Assembly (NCBI GenBank): GCA_910584585.1
Contig: CAJUBP010000031.1
Span: forward strand, 1 to 56,612
From: an uncultured Lachnospiraceae bacterium
Lineage (GTDB): Bacteria > Bacillota > Clostridia > Lachnospirales > Lachnospiraceae
Reading direction: 5' to 3'
DNA: 56,612 nt
Part shown: piece after piece, positions 7,856 through 15,329 of the stretch
Layout of the letters: each line of letters begins with the position of its first letter
How positions within the stretch are numbered: the first letter of the stretch is position 1
Notes under the pieces: generated by a model
The model's input: only the letters and a program-made list of their open reading frames with translations
Databases searched by the model: none
What the model was told of the DNA's origin: nothing
Position numbers and translations under genes: made by a program

Positions 7856-8743
7856 ATGGAACTGACAATGGAAGAACTTGTGCCGGTGGTTGGAAAGCTG
7901 GCCGAAAAATACACTGCTTATGAACATACTTCAATGTCTTATGAAGAGGCCCGGCAATTGATGCAGGCGGTGCAATACTGCATTCAAGAAGCGGAAAAAT
8001 CTGGAAATCAGGCGGCAGTTGTCAAGGAAAACATGACAGCCTGGCAGATCTACGAAGCGGGGGCCGTGCTGGTAGAAGAGAAATCAAAAAAGGCCCTGGA
8101 ACTTTACAATGAGATTACGCCGGATTTTGTTCATTTCGGAAATCACTGCCTGTATGATACGGTAATTATGGGCCTGCCGGAATTTTTCAAATGGTATGAC
8201 ATGAAATTCTGCCCGCAGGATACCATTTTGACGCTGGATTATCCGGTGCTGAAAGATCTCTCCGGCCTGACAGGCATTGATAAAATTTATGAATTTATTT
8301 TGTGCATTCGCGCGGAACAAAGATTTCTGAATCTGCTTCCGGAAGCGTATGTGCGGAATGTGCTGCAAAAACATGACAGCCGGTATGAAGATATGGTGGA
8401 AAATATCTGCGGGATTGTTTTAACGGATATTGCAGGCCATGTCATAGCAGAAAAGCCGCTGACGGAAGGAAAATTTACAGAAGAAGAGTACCGGAAGATA
8501 CAGGGCATATGGGAACAGCCGGGAATTTTTGAGGCAGAAGAAGGCCCAAAGACGCATAATGGACGGGAACAGCCGGGAGTTTTGACGGCAAAGGAACAGG
8601 TAAGCCGGGCAGTCGCTTCTCTGGTGCAGGAATGTTTGGAAGACGCGGAAGAAATATCTCAATATCTGGATGGGGCGCTGGAGGATATTTTCGTTCGATT
8701 GGGAGCAGCGGCAGAATACGGCACAATATCCAGCTTATTATAA
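7856..8743 (+). CDS. DUF6179 domain protein, partner of DUF6323
   Basis: A 295-residue, mostly helical, acidic cytoplasmic protein of unknown function. The N-terminal half (YEEARQLMQAVQYCI, ITPDFVHFGNHCLYDT, LPEFFKWYDMKF) carries the family pattern as I recall it. No catalytic motif is evident. Two copies of a GREQPG/WEQPG-containing stretch (about residues 218-245) form a local imperfect repeat and probable linker. The ribosome site upstream of ATG 7856 is a GGGGGTAGCTGCGC stretch, only moderate, so coupling to the upstream gene may matter. The protein is shorter than the 450-residue members I remember, so it may be a short variant; this is uncertain. Confidence 0.6.
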   Translation: MELTMEELVPVVGKLAEKYTAYEHTSMSYEEARQLMQAVQYCIQEAEKSGNQAAVVKENMTAWQIYEAGAVLVEEKSKKALELYNEITPDFVHFGNHCLYDTVIMGLPEFFKWYDMKFCPQDTILTLDYPVLKDLSGLTGIDKIYEFILCIRAEQRFLNLLPEAYVRNVLQKHDSRYEDMVENICGIVLTDIAGHVIAEKPLTEGKFTEEEYRKIQGIWEQPGIFEAEEGPKTHNGREQPGVLTAKEQVSRAVASLVQECLEDAEEISQYLDGALEDIFVRLGAAAEYGTISSLL

Positions 8744-8784
8744 GGAGCTTCACAGGGGACAGCTGATACCCGTAAGCCAAGTGG

Positions 8785-8832
8785 TTTGCCAACAGATTAT
8801 TATTCTTCTAAGAAAAATAACCTGTTGGCAAA
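8785..8832 (+). terminator. Terminator-like hairpin after DUF6179
   Basis: TTTGCCAACAG (8785-8795) pairs with CTGTTGGCAAA (8822-8832), extended inside by TTATT/AATAA. The long stem lies between the convergent DUF6179 and MerR genes. The T-run is poor, so it may act as a bidirectional barrier. Confidence 0.5.
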
Positions 8833-8915
8833 TAAGCAGGCTCCGGCGGATTGCCTGTTGATTCAGCAAACGATTCATTTTTTAGTGTAGGCAAAATACA
8901 CTGCTTATGAAAAAT

Positions 8916-9746
8916 TTAAACTCCATAATACCGTTTGACGGCCTCAGCCACATACCTGGCAGTCCCTTCTCCGTATTGGCGGTCCTGCACTTCGGCCAGC
9001 TTGTCATTTTGCAGATATTCATCTGCCAGATCAATGAGAAAGGCTCTTGCATTGTCCAGATTCAGCATTTGCTTGTACAGCTCGGCCAGCTTTGCGGTCA
9101 AGAGATGTTCCTCAATGCTGTCCGGCTTTTGGAGCGCGGCAAACTGATGCCAGAGTTCATCCAGATCTTTTCGCCGGGCGTCCATATCCGGAACAGGTTT
9201 CTGACATTCCAACACTTTTTCCTTGCTGCCGTACCACCGGAGCATAGATGTTTTCGTTTTTTCATCGTTCATGGCCTGCATCAGCAGTTGTTTGTAAGAA
9301 TCCAGGCTTCCGCCGCCGTATTTCTGAATAAAATTCTGAAATTGCTCTTCGGATATGCCGTTCTGCAAATGCTCAATCATAAGGGTTACGTCAGTTTCTG
9401 TGAATTCTTTAAAACTCATCGTATTGACTCCTTCCATTACATCTGTAATCAATTCGATAATTCCGTTCAGACGGTTCCGCTTCTGCTCCATCAATGCTTT
9501 CTGAGCGCGCAGGGCCTGCTGCCTGTCATAGCCGGGGCATTCCATCATTTCCCGGATGTCTGCTAACGGAATTTCCAGTTCCCGATAAAACATGATTTCC
9601 TGCAGTTTTTCCAAAGCCTTTGCGTCATAGAGACGATAACCTGCCTCGGTGAGTTTCGCGGGCTTTAGCAGTCCGATTTCATCATAGTAGCGCAGCGTGC
9701 GTATGCTGAGACCGGTGATTTCTGATATTTCTTTAATGGTTTTCAT
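8916..9746 (-). CDS. MerR family regulator with TipAS-like ligand domain
   Basis: A 276-residue transcription factor. Residues 1-70 form the MerR winged helix (ISEITGLSIRTLRYYDEIGLL), followed by a dimerisation coiled coil to about residue 115 (LRAQKALMEQKRNRLNGIIELI). A C-terminal domain of about 150 helical residues contains YGGGSLDSYKQLLMQAM and WYGSKE, as in TipAS/Mta-type multidrug sensors. Such proteins bind a 19-bp-spaced promoter and untwist it when a hydrophobic ligand is bound. Exactly such a promoter lies at 9766-9796 before its own start, so it is predicted to activate itself. ATG 9746 has AAAGGAGG upstream. No efflux gene is adjacent, so its other targets are unknown. Confidence 0.9.
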   Translation of the reverse strand: MKTIKEISEITGLSIRTLRYYDEIGLLKPAKLTEAGYRLYDAKALEKLQEIMFYRELEIPLADIREMMECPGYDRQQALRAQKALMEQKRNRLNGIIELITDVMEGVNTMSFKEFTETDVTLMIEHLQNGISEEQFQNFIQKYGGGSLDSYKQLLMQAMNDEKTKTSMLRWYGSKEKVLECQKPVPDMDARRKDLDELWHQFAALQKPDSIEEHLLTAKLAELYKQMLNLDNARAFLIDLADEYLQNDKLAEVQDRQYGEGTARYVAEAVKRYYGV

Positions 9747-9765
9747 GAATCCTCCTTTCGGTTTC

Positions 9766-9796
9766 AGGATAAACCGTTACGTAGGGGGAGAGTCAA
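9766..9796 (-). promoter_or_regulatory. MerR-type promoter with 19-bp spacer and TipA-like operator
   Basis: Minus-strand TTGACT (9791-9796) and TATCCT (9766-9771) are 19 bases apart, the elongated spacing used by MerR activators. The spacer reads CTCCCCCTACGTAACGG, very close to the remembered TipAL/Mta operator. It implies autoactivation of the gene at 8916-9746. Confidence 0.8.
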
Positions 9797-9827
9797 TACT
9801 TATTTAGAAAAAAAGTCAGAATGCGCA

Positions 9828-9876
9828 TTGACTGTCAGCAGAAAAAGAAGTAAACTAGAGCATGTCTTAAAATTGC
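9828..9876 (+). promoter_or_regulatory. Promoter toward the helicase, overlapped by a family B end
   Basis: TTGACT (9828-9833), 17 bases and TAAACT (9851-9856) form a promoter pointing at the helicase, giving a leader of about 320 bases. CTAGAGCATGTCTTAAAATTGC at 9855-9876 matches the left end of palindrome B1 (54767) at 20 of 22 positions and overlaps the -10. Confidence 0.45.
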
Positions 9877-9901
9877 AACTGAGGTGAATGGTTTATATTC
9901 C

Positions 9902-10099
9902 GATACACAGGAAATGCAGGCTTGCCCTTTCTCTAAGCAAACATTTTACGGGCGTTCTTAGTGCAGGCGAAATCCACTGCATACGGAGACTTAGAAAGGA
10001 AGGTTTTCCTGACTTTCTTAGTCTCCGTTAGCAGTTAGTTCGCCGGAACGTTGCCCGGTGCGCGTGAGAAAGGGCAAGCCTGCATTTCCGTCCGTTCTC
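9902..10099 (+). repeat. Family A palindromic element, full copy A1
   Basis: The element starts GATACACAGG and ends CCGTCCGTTCTC. A perfect 24-bp stem (9910-9933 with 10066-10089) encloses 132 bases. Inside are a 13-of-14-bp hairpin (9985-9998 with 10013-10026, capped by GGAAGGTTTTCC), a TGCAG/CTGCA hairpin with loop GCGAAATCCA, and a GTTCGCCGGAAC hairpin. The core is nearly identical to the reverse-oriented copy at 34662-34859, while the outer stem differs with compensation. It sits in the leader of the helicase gene and has no convincing reading frame. Confidence 0.85.
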
Positions 10100-10185
10100 C
10101 AATACAAAGCCCCCTTTTCCCTGTTGTCATCCCTCATATTCGGATCTATAATAAAAACAGCAAAAAGGACAGGGAGCACAAAAGA

Positions 10186-13100
10186 ATGAATACCATCCAC
10201 CGTGACATTTTCAGAGCCATCCACGAGGGCAAATGGCTCAGCATAGAATACTGCAACAAAGAAAATCAGGTTTCAAAATACTGGATCGGCATTTACAATC
10301 TGAATCCGGCAAAACGCGCGCTGAAAGTGGAGGGTCTGCACCTGGGCAGATACACCACGGAAACCTTTGACGTGATTTATATCGACTCCATTCTTTCTTC
10401 CAGCATTGTGGAAGGCTCTTATTGTCCTGTCAATCAGGAGCTGGTCAGGGATATTTATCGGAATCCCCACAAATACAAAGAACTGTTTGAACATCCCGTA
10501 AATCTAAAAATACTGAACTATCTGGAAATGTGCAACCGTCTGGACACGGTGCCCTATCACTCGGATTTTGAACTGATCCGCCATTTGGATCGGGAGAGTT
10601 TTCACGGAACGGATTATCCCCTGAACGAAGAGCAGTTCCGTATGATTGTAAAATATTTTCAATACGGAACCAGAGAGAAAAAGGACGGCAAGCTGAAATT
10701 AAAGCAGCTTGCCATGAACGTGCTGAGCATTCATACTCCCCGGGGACTGTATGTTCTGGCTTACCGGAATCTGCAGTTGGATGTAAAGCGCAGGCTTCTG
10801 CACCCGGAGGACGATATCGTCATCTGCACCGAATATACGCTGGAGGGCAGAAAAGAAAACATACGGAAATATCTGGACGCGGAGGAATACGAGCTTTTGC
10901 GGAATTTCGAACAAAACCAGGAGAGGATTAAGGACTGCATTGCCCGCCATGGCAGGCAGGCTGTGGATGATATGCCCTATATGATTGGACTGGGCATGGA
11001 TATTCTCCTGGATTTGCATAAGGAATACGAGGCGATTCTTGAGATGTACCAGCAGGGAGAAGTGACTGCGCCCATCCGGGCTTTTTTCGGAGAAATGGTC
11101 AGCCGTCCGGTGCGTAGGAAAGCCTATCCCATTGTGCTGGCGGATCAGAAGGTGAATCTGGATCAGCTTCTGGCCATTAACAATGCTATGAAATATCCGG
11201 TGGCTTATATTCAGGGGCCGCCGGGAACCGGAAAGACTAGCACGATCATCAATACCATAGTCACGGCTTTTTTTAATGAAAAAACAGTATTGTTCGCGTC
11301 CTATAACAACCATCCCATCAACGGCGTGGCAGAAAAACTGCAGGGAATGAAATATCAGGATCACAATATTCCCTTTCCGGTACTGCGGTTAGGAAGCAAT
11401 GAAAAAATGCAGGAGGCCCTGGCCCACATGCGCAGCGTATATGAGCAGACCAGAAAAATCAAGGTCTATGAATCCACGCTGGATCGAAATAGGGAAGATC
11501 GGATTGAACGTGCCAAACGGCTGTCCGGGCTTCTGCGCCGATACGAGGAACGGCTGGATCTGGAGGAACGCCGGGAAACCATTCACCGGGTATTGGAATT
11601 TGAAAATGAGCAGAAAGCGTCATTTCAAATGCTCCCTTTTCAGGCGGATCTGCAAGGCAGGCAGATGGAGCAGGTAAGGCGCAGAATTGAGAAGACGGGA
11701 GATATTACGGAAGAAGAAGCCTTTTCTTTGCTGGACGGCAATGTGGAGGAATTAAAAAAATATCTGTACTATACGTCGGCCCGCTATATCAAAAAAATGG
11801 ATCTGCCCAGACATGAAGAACTGAAAAATATTGTCCTGAATCCCAATAAAAAAGTGCAGTTGGAGGATTTTGCCAAATATCTCAGCAAAAAAGAAAACAT
11901 ACGCAAACTGCAGGAAATTTTCCCTATTGTGGCCACCACCTGCATTTCCGCCCATAAGCTGGGAGAGCCTGCGCCTATGTTTGATATGGTGATTATGGAC
12001 GAGGCCAGTCAGTGCAACCTGGCCGTTTCTCTGGTTCCCGTGATCCGGGGCGGCAGCCTGATGCTGGTGGGCGATCCCCAGCAGTTAAATCCGGTGATTC
12101 AGTTAGAAGAGATGGTCAACCAGAAATTAAGGAAAAAATACAATATTTCCGACGAATACGACTACCGGAAAAATTCCATTTACAAGACGTTTCTTGCCTG
12201 CGACGCAGTCAGCGACGAAATTCTTCTCCACTACCATTACCGCTGCCACGAGAAAATCATTGGTTTTAACAACAAAAAATATTACAATGAAAAGCTCTCC
12301 ATTCAGACAAAAAGCCAGGAAAAAGAGCCTTTGCTGTATCTTGATGTGAAGGACAGCCAGAGCGAAGGAAAAAATACGGCGCCGGCGGAAGTGGAGGCGG
12401 TTCTGCGCTATGCCGCCGCAAATCGGGATAAAACCATAGGGGTGATTACGCCTTTCGTAAACCAGAGAAAACTGCTGGAAGAAGCAGTGAAAGAGGCCCG
12501 GCTCACCAACGTGGACTGCGGAACCGTCCATGCTTTTCAGGGGGATGAGAAGGACGTGGTGCTGTTTTCCACCGCCATTACAGAACAGACCGGACCGGGC
12601 ACTTATCAATGGCTGAAAAACAACAAAGAACTGATCAACGTAGCCACCTCCCGGGCCAGAGACAAGCTGGTGATTCTGGCGGATGGGAAACAGCTGGACA
12701 GGCTGCACCGGCAGGAGGGAGAGGATGATTTCTATGAACTGGTGCAGTACGCCAGACAGAACGGAATGTCCCGGGTAACCCAGAAAAAGGCCGATTCCAG
12801 GGCCCTGGGGGTAAAGCCTTTCAGCACGGAGACAGAAGAGGCTTTCTTGAAAAATTTAAACCATGCCCTGGAAAATATCTGGCTGTCTCAAAACCGCTTT
12901 TCGGTGCAGCAGAAAGTGGATGTGGAAGAGCTGTTTACGGAGCATTCGGTCCGAAAAGAATTATTTTATACGGACCAGTTTGATTTTGTGGTGTATGAAA
13001 AGCAAAGAACCAGGGAAGCTCCGGTGCTGGCCATTGAGCTGGACGGGCGGGAGCATCTGGAGGAAGAAATCCTGCGGCAGCGGGAACAGCAGAAACAGGA

Positions 13101-13209
13101 AATCTGCGGCGCTTTTGATCTGCAGATTATTCGGGTGGAAAATTCCTATGCCAGACGATATAACCACATCAAGGAGATTTTGATGAATTTCTTTTCCAGA
13201 AAACATTAA
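10186..13209 (+). CDS. SF1 helicase with WYL-like N-terminus and DUF2726-type nuclease domain
   Basis: A 1007-residue, probably nucleic-acid-dependent ATPase/nuclease. Residues about 5-75 (EGKWLSIEYCNKENQ, KVEGLHLG) resemble a WYL/Sm-like sensor fold; this is tentative. The helicase has Walker A GPPGTGKTS (from about 344), Walker B MDEASQC (about 604-610), GDPQQLNPV, ITPFVNQRKLLE, VHAFQGDEKDVVLFS and NVATSRARDKL, as in the DNA2/UPF1-like AAA_11/12 branch. Residues about 880-1007 form a PD-(D/E)XK-like DUF2726 domain (QFDFVV, LAIELDGREH, IIRVEN). ATG 10186 with GGGAG is preferred; the longer frame from 10051 would translate through palindrome A1. It stands alone, as solo defence effectors often do. 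A housekeeping repair role is also possible. Confidence 0.85.
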   Translation: MNTIHRDIFRAIHEGKWLSIEYCNKENQVSKYWIGIYNLNPAKRALKVEGLHLGRYTTETFDVIYIDSILSSSIVEGSYCPVNQELVRDIYRNPHKYKELFEHPVNLKILNYLEMCNRLDTVPYHSDFELIRHLDRESFHGTDYPLNEEQFRMIVKYFQYGTREKKDGKLKLKQLAMNVLSIHTPRGLYVLAYRNLQLDVKRRLLHPEDDIVICTEYTLEGRKENIRKYLDAEEYELLRNFEQNQERIKDCIARHGRQAVDDMPYMIGLGMDILLDLHKEYEAILEMYQQGEVTAPIRAFFGEMVSRPVRRKAYPIVLADQKVNLDQLLAINNAMKYPVAYIQGPPGTGKTSTIINTIVTAFFNEKTVLFASYNNHPINGVAEKLQGMKYQDHNIPFPVLRLGSNEKMQEALAHMRSVYEQTRKIKVYESTLDRNREDRIERAKRLSGLLRRYEERLDLEERRETIHRVLEFENEQKASFQMLPFQADLQGRQMEQVRRRIEKTGDITEEEAFSLLDGNVEELKKYLYYTSARYIKKMDLPRHEELKNIVLNPNKKVQLEDFAKYLSKKENIRKLQEIFPIVATTCISAHKLGEPAPMFDMVIMDEASQCNLAVSLVPVIRGGSLMLVGDPQQLNPVIQLEEMVNQKLRKKYNISDEYDYRKNSIYKTFLACDAVSDEILLHYHYRCHEKIIGFNNKKYYNEKLSIQTKSQEKEPLLYLDVKDSQSEGKNTAPAEVEAVLRYAAANRDKTIGVITPFVNQRKLLEEAVKEARLTNVDCGTVHAFQGDEKDVVLFSTAITEQTGPGTYQWLKNNKELINVATSRARDKLVILADGKQLDRLHRQEGEDDFYELVQYARQNGMSRVTQKKADSRALGVKPFSTETEEAFLKNLNHALENIWLSQNRFSVQQKVDVEELFTEHSVRKELFYTDQFDFVVYEKQRTREAPVLAIELDGREHLEEEILRQREQQKQEICGAFDLQIIRVENSYARRYNHIKEILMNFFSRKH

Positions 13210-13269
13210 TACTGCAGCGAAGGTTTTATATTTAGGAGACGGAAGTTACTGCCAGAGTGGTAATTCATA

Positions 13270-13322
13270 TTGACAAAGTGGGACTACTGTAGTAGTATAA
13301 ATGCATAGACTACTGCAGTAGT
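13270..13322 (+). promoter_or_regulatory. blaI promoter with two dyad operators
   Basis: TTGACA (13270-13275), 17 bases and TAGTAT (13293-13298). ACTACT-GT-AGTAGT (13283-13296) covers the spacer and -10, and a perfect 14-bp palindrome ACTACTGCAGTAGT (13309-13322) follows 12 bases later, just before the ribosome site. Two equal dyads over a promoter are the usual BlaI autorepression layout. Confidence 0.8.
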
Positions 13323-13336
13323 TTCAGGAGGTTTGT

Positions 13337-13696
13337 ATGGATGTGAAATTGTTTGATTCAGAGCTGAAGGTGATGGATGTGCTCTGGAGAGAAGGAGACG
13401 CTGCGGCCAAATATATTGCCGAGACGCTGAAGGAAGAAGTGGGCTGGAATAAGAATACTACCTATACCTTGATCAAAAGGTGCGTGAAGAAGGGGGCCAT
13501 TGAGCGTTTGGAACCGAATTTTATGTGCCATGCGCTGATTCCCAAAGAGAAGGTGCAGGAGGCGGAGACGGAGGAGCTGATCAATAAAATTTATGATGGC
13601 TCTGCAGACAAACTGTTTGCCGCTTTGTTAAATCGGAAGAATTTCTCCCGGGAAGAGATTTGCAGGCTGAAACAGTTGGTGGAAGATTTGGAGTGA
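13337..13696 (+). CDS. BlaI/MecI/CopY family repressor
   Basis: A 119-residue winged-helix repressor of normal family length. Visible are LKVMDVLWREGDAAAKYIAE (helix-turn-helix, from about residue 8), GWNKNTTYTLIKRCVKKGAI (recognition helix and wing) and a C-terminal dimerisation region with NRKNFSREEICRLKQLVE. In BlaI proteins the cleavage site lies between these parts and is cut on signal from BlaR1. The two dyads at 13283-13322 are its likely operators, giving autorepression. The blaR1-like gene follows after ten bases and eutH after that, so all three should be derepressed together. Confidence 0.9.
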   Translation: MDVKLFDSELKVMDVLWREGDAAAKYIAETLKEEVGWNKNTTYTLIKRCVKKGAIERLEPNFMCHALIPKEKVQEAETEELINKIYDGSADKLFAALLNRKNFSREEICRLKQLVEDLE

Positions 13697-13706
13697 GGTG
13701 ACGCAG

Positions 13707-15329
13707 ATGGCGTTGTGGGAAATGAGTGTTTCCGGCGGGATTTTAATTCTGGCAATTCTGGCGGTCCGCCGGCTGTTTCAAAGCAGGGTGCCCAGGCGCG
13801 CTTTTCTGATTCTGTGGGCGGCTGCCCTTTTGCGGCTGTTGATTCCCTGGCGTCTGGAGGTTCCTGTCAGCATTTTTTCGCTGTTGGAGAATGCCGGGAT
13901 AGACGGGGTTGAGAAATTTGTGGATTTTTCCCATGAAAGAGAAGAGGACAGAATGGGGAACGTTTTTTACGAGAATAAAGGGAATGCCCCAGAGGGGACC
14001 GGGAATGGGGCCGTAAGCGAAGAATCGCTTTTTCCCAGCGACGGTTCGTGGATTTCTTTGTGGAAGATTCTGTATTTCAGCGGAGTATTGTTCAGCGGGG
14101 GATTTTATTTGAAGGCATATCTGAAATACCGCAGGCTTTTTTGCGCTTCACTGCCGGCAGAAGATCCCAAGGTTTTGGAATGGCTACAGTCTGTCCCGCT
14201 GAAGCGTAAGCTTAAGGCGCGCAGTCTGGATCTGATTGGAACGCCTATGACTTACGGCGTGCTTCGTCCGGTGATTCTGCTTCCCAAAGGAATTCAGTGG
14301 GAGGACTCCCGGCAGATGGAGTTTGTTTTGACTCATGAACTGATCCATGTTCGCAGGTTTGACGCAGTCTGGAAATTTTTCCTTTTGTCTGCCGCCTGCA
14401 TTCACTGGTTCAATCCCTTGGCATGGCTTATGCAGATTTTGGCGAACCGGGATTTGGAGCTGGCCTGCGATGAAGAGGTGATCGAACAGTTCGGGCAGGA
14501 TTCCAGAAAGGCATATGCCATGTCTTTGATCAGCCTGGCGGAGCGAAAAGGAAGTGTGGCTTCCTGGGGAAGCGGATTCAGTAAAGATGCAATGGAAGAA
14601 AGGATTGACGCGATTATGAGAAAGAGAAAGTTTACCAAAGGATCCCTGGCGGGAGCGGGAATTCTGGTGATGTTTGCAGGCGTATTGTTTGCCGCCACTT
14701 TGCCGCAGAAAACTGCCGGAGAGAATGCGGCGGCTGTGGAAACAGAAGCATCAGAAAATGCTGACAGGTATTTGCCGGAAACAGAAGCGGCAGAAAGTGC
14801 AGAAAAGGATTTGCCGGAAACGGAAGCGACAGAAAGTGCAGAAAAGGATTTGCCGGAAACGGAAGCGGCAGAAAGTGCTGGGAAGGATTTGCCGGAAACG
14901 GCAGTAATAGAAAAGGTGCCGGATTTGAGACAATTCAGCGATTCAGAAGGGATGGTGCAGCTTCCCCTGCCTAAGAAAAATCCATCAGACGATTCAGAAG
15001 GAATCGATTCTGAGGCAGTATGGGAAGGAGATGAGCAGGAACCTTTTGTGCTCTTTCTGAAAAATGTTTCCCAAAGCGCGGAATTTCCGGAATATGAGAA
15101 GTATGGGCTGATTTATGACGAAGAAAATGCGCATTTTCTGTATGACGGAGAAATTGTAGGAAATTTTAAAGACCAGTTGGGGCCTAATCTGTTCCGCAAG
15201 TTTACCGACGAAGAAGGGACGGTAGGGCTGACAGTGAAGCGGGATGGTTCCTGGAAGATGATGGGGTTTACAGTAAAAAGCGCAGACAAAATGGCAGGAA
15301 ACGGGCAGGATGAAATAGAGGAACAATGA
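13707..15329 (+). CDS. BlaR1-like M56 membrane metalloprotease with non-penicillin-binding tail
   Basis: A 540-residue integral-membrane sensor protease. N-terminal transmembrane segments surround a zinc-protease domain with HELIHVRR (His at about 210) and NRDLELACDEEVIE, characteristic of M56. A further membrane segment near residue 310 (GILVMFAGVLFAATL) exports the C-terminus. Instead of the roughly 250-residue penicillin-binding domain of true BlaR1, there are three and a half 13-residue repeats (LPETEAAESAEKD) and a short domain of about 130 residues. It should therefore sense something other than beta-lactam through an SxxK serine. GAGGTG favours ATG 13707 over GTG 13698. The end overlaps eutH by four bases. 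Confidence 0.85.
   Translation: MALWEMSVSGGILILAILAVRRLFQSRVPRRAFLILWAAALLRLLIPWRLEVPVSIFSLLENAGIDGVEKFVDFSHEREEDRMGNVFYENKGNAPEGTGNGAVSEESLFPSDGSWISLWKILYFSGVLFSGGFYLKAYLKYRRLFCASLPAEDPKVLEWLQSVPLKRKLKARSLDLIGTPMTYGVLRPVILLPKGIQWEDSRQMEFVLTHELIHVRRFDAVWKFFLLSAACIHWFNPLAWLMQILANRDLELACDEEVIEQFGQDSRKAYAMSLISLAERKGSVASWGSGFSKDAMEERIDAIMRKRKFTKGSLAGAGILVMFAGVLFAATLPQKTAGENAAAVETEASENADRYLPETEAAESAEKDLPETEATESAEKDLPETEAAESAGKDLPETAVIEKVPDLRQFSDSEGMVQLPLPKKNPSDDSEGIDSEAVWEGDEQEPFVLFLKNVSQSAEFPEYEKYGLIYDEENAHFLYDGEIVGNFKDQLGPNLFRKFTDEEGTVGLTVKRDGSWKMMGFTVKSADKMAGNGQDEIEEQ
14772..14903 (+). repeat. 39-bp tandem repeat in the blaR1-like gene
   Basis: Three full units begin at 14772, 14811 and 14850, with a partial fourth at 14889. 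Each encodes LPETEA(A/T)ESA(E/G)KD. It is an in-frame linker repeat likely to vary in copy number between strains. Confidence 0.85.

Noticed and set aside
10051..10185. 45-residue N-terminal extension of the helicase frame
   Set aside because: It would translate through palindrome A1 and lacks a ribosome site; ATG 10186 has GGGAG at good distance.
13213..13246. Fourth family A copy after the helicase
   Set aside because: Only CTGCAGCGAA is shared; neither the GATACACAGG end nor a stem is present.
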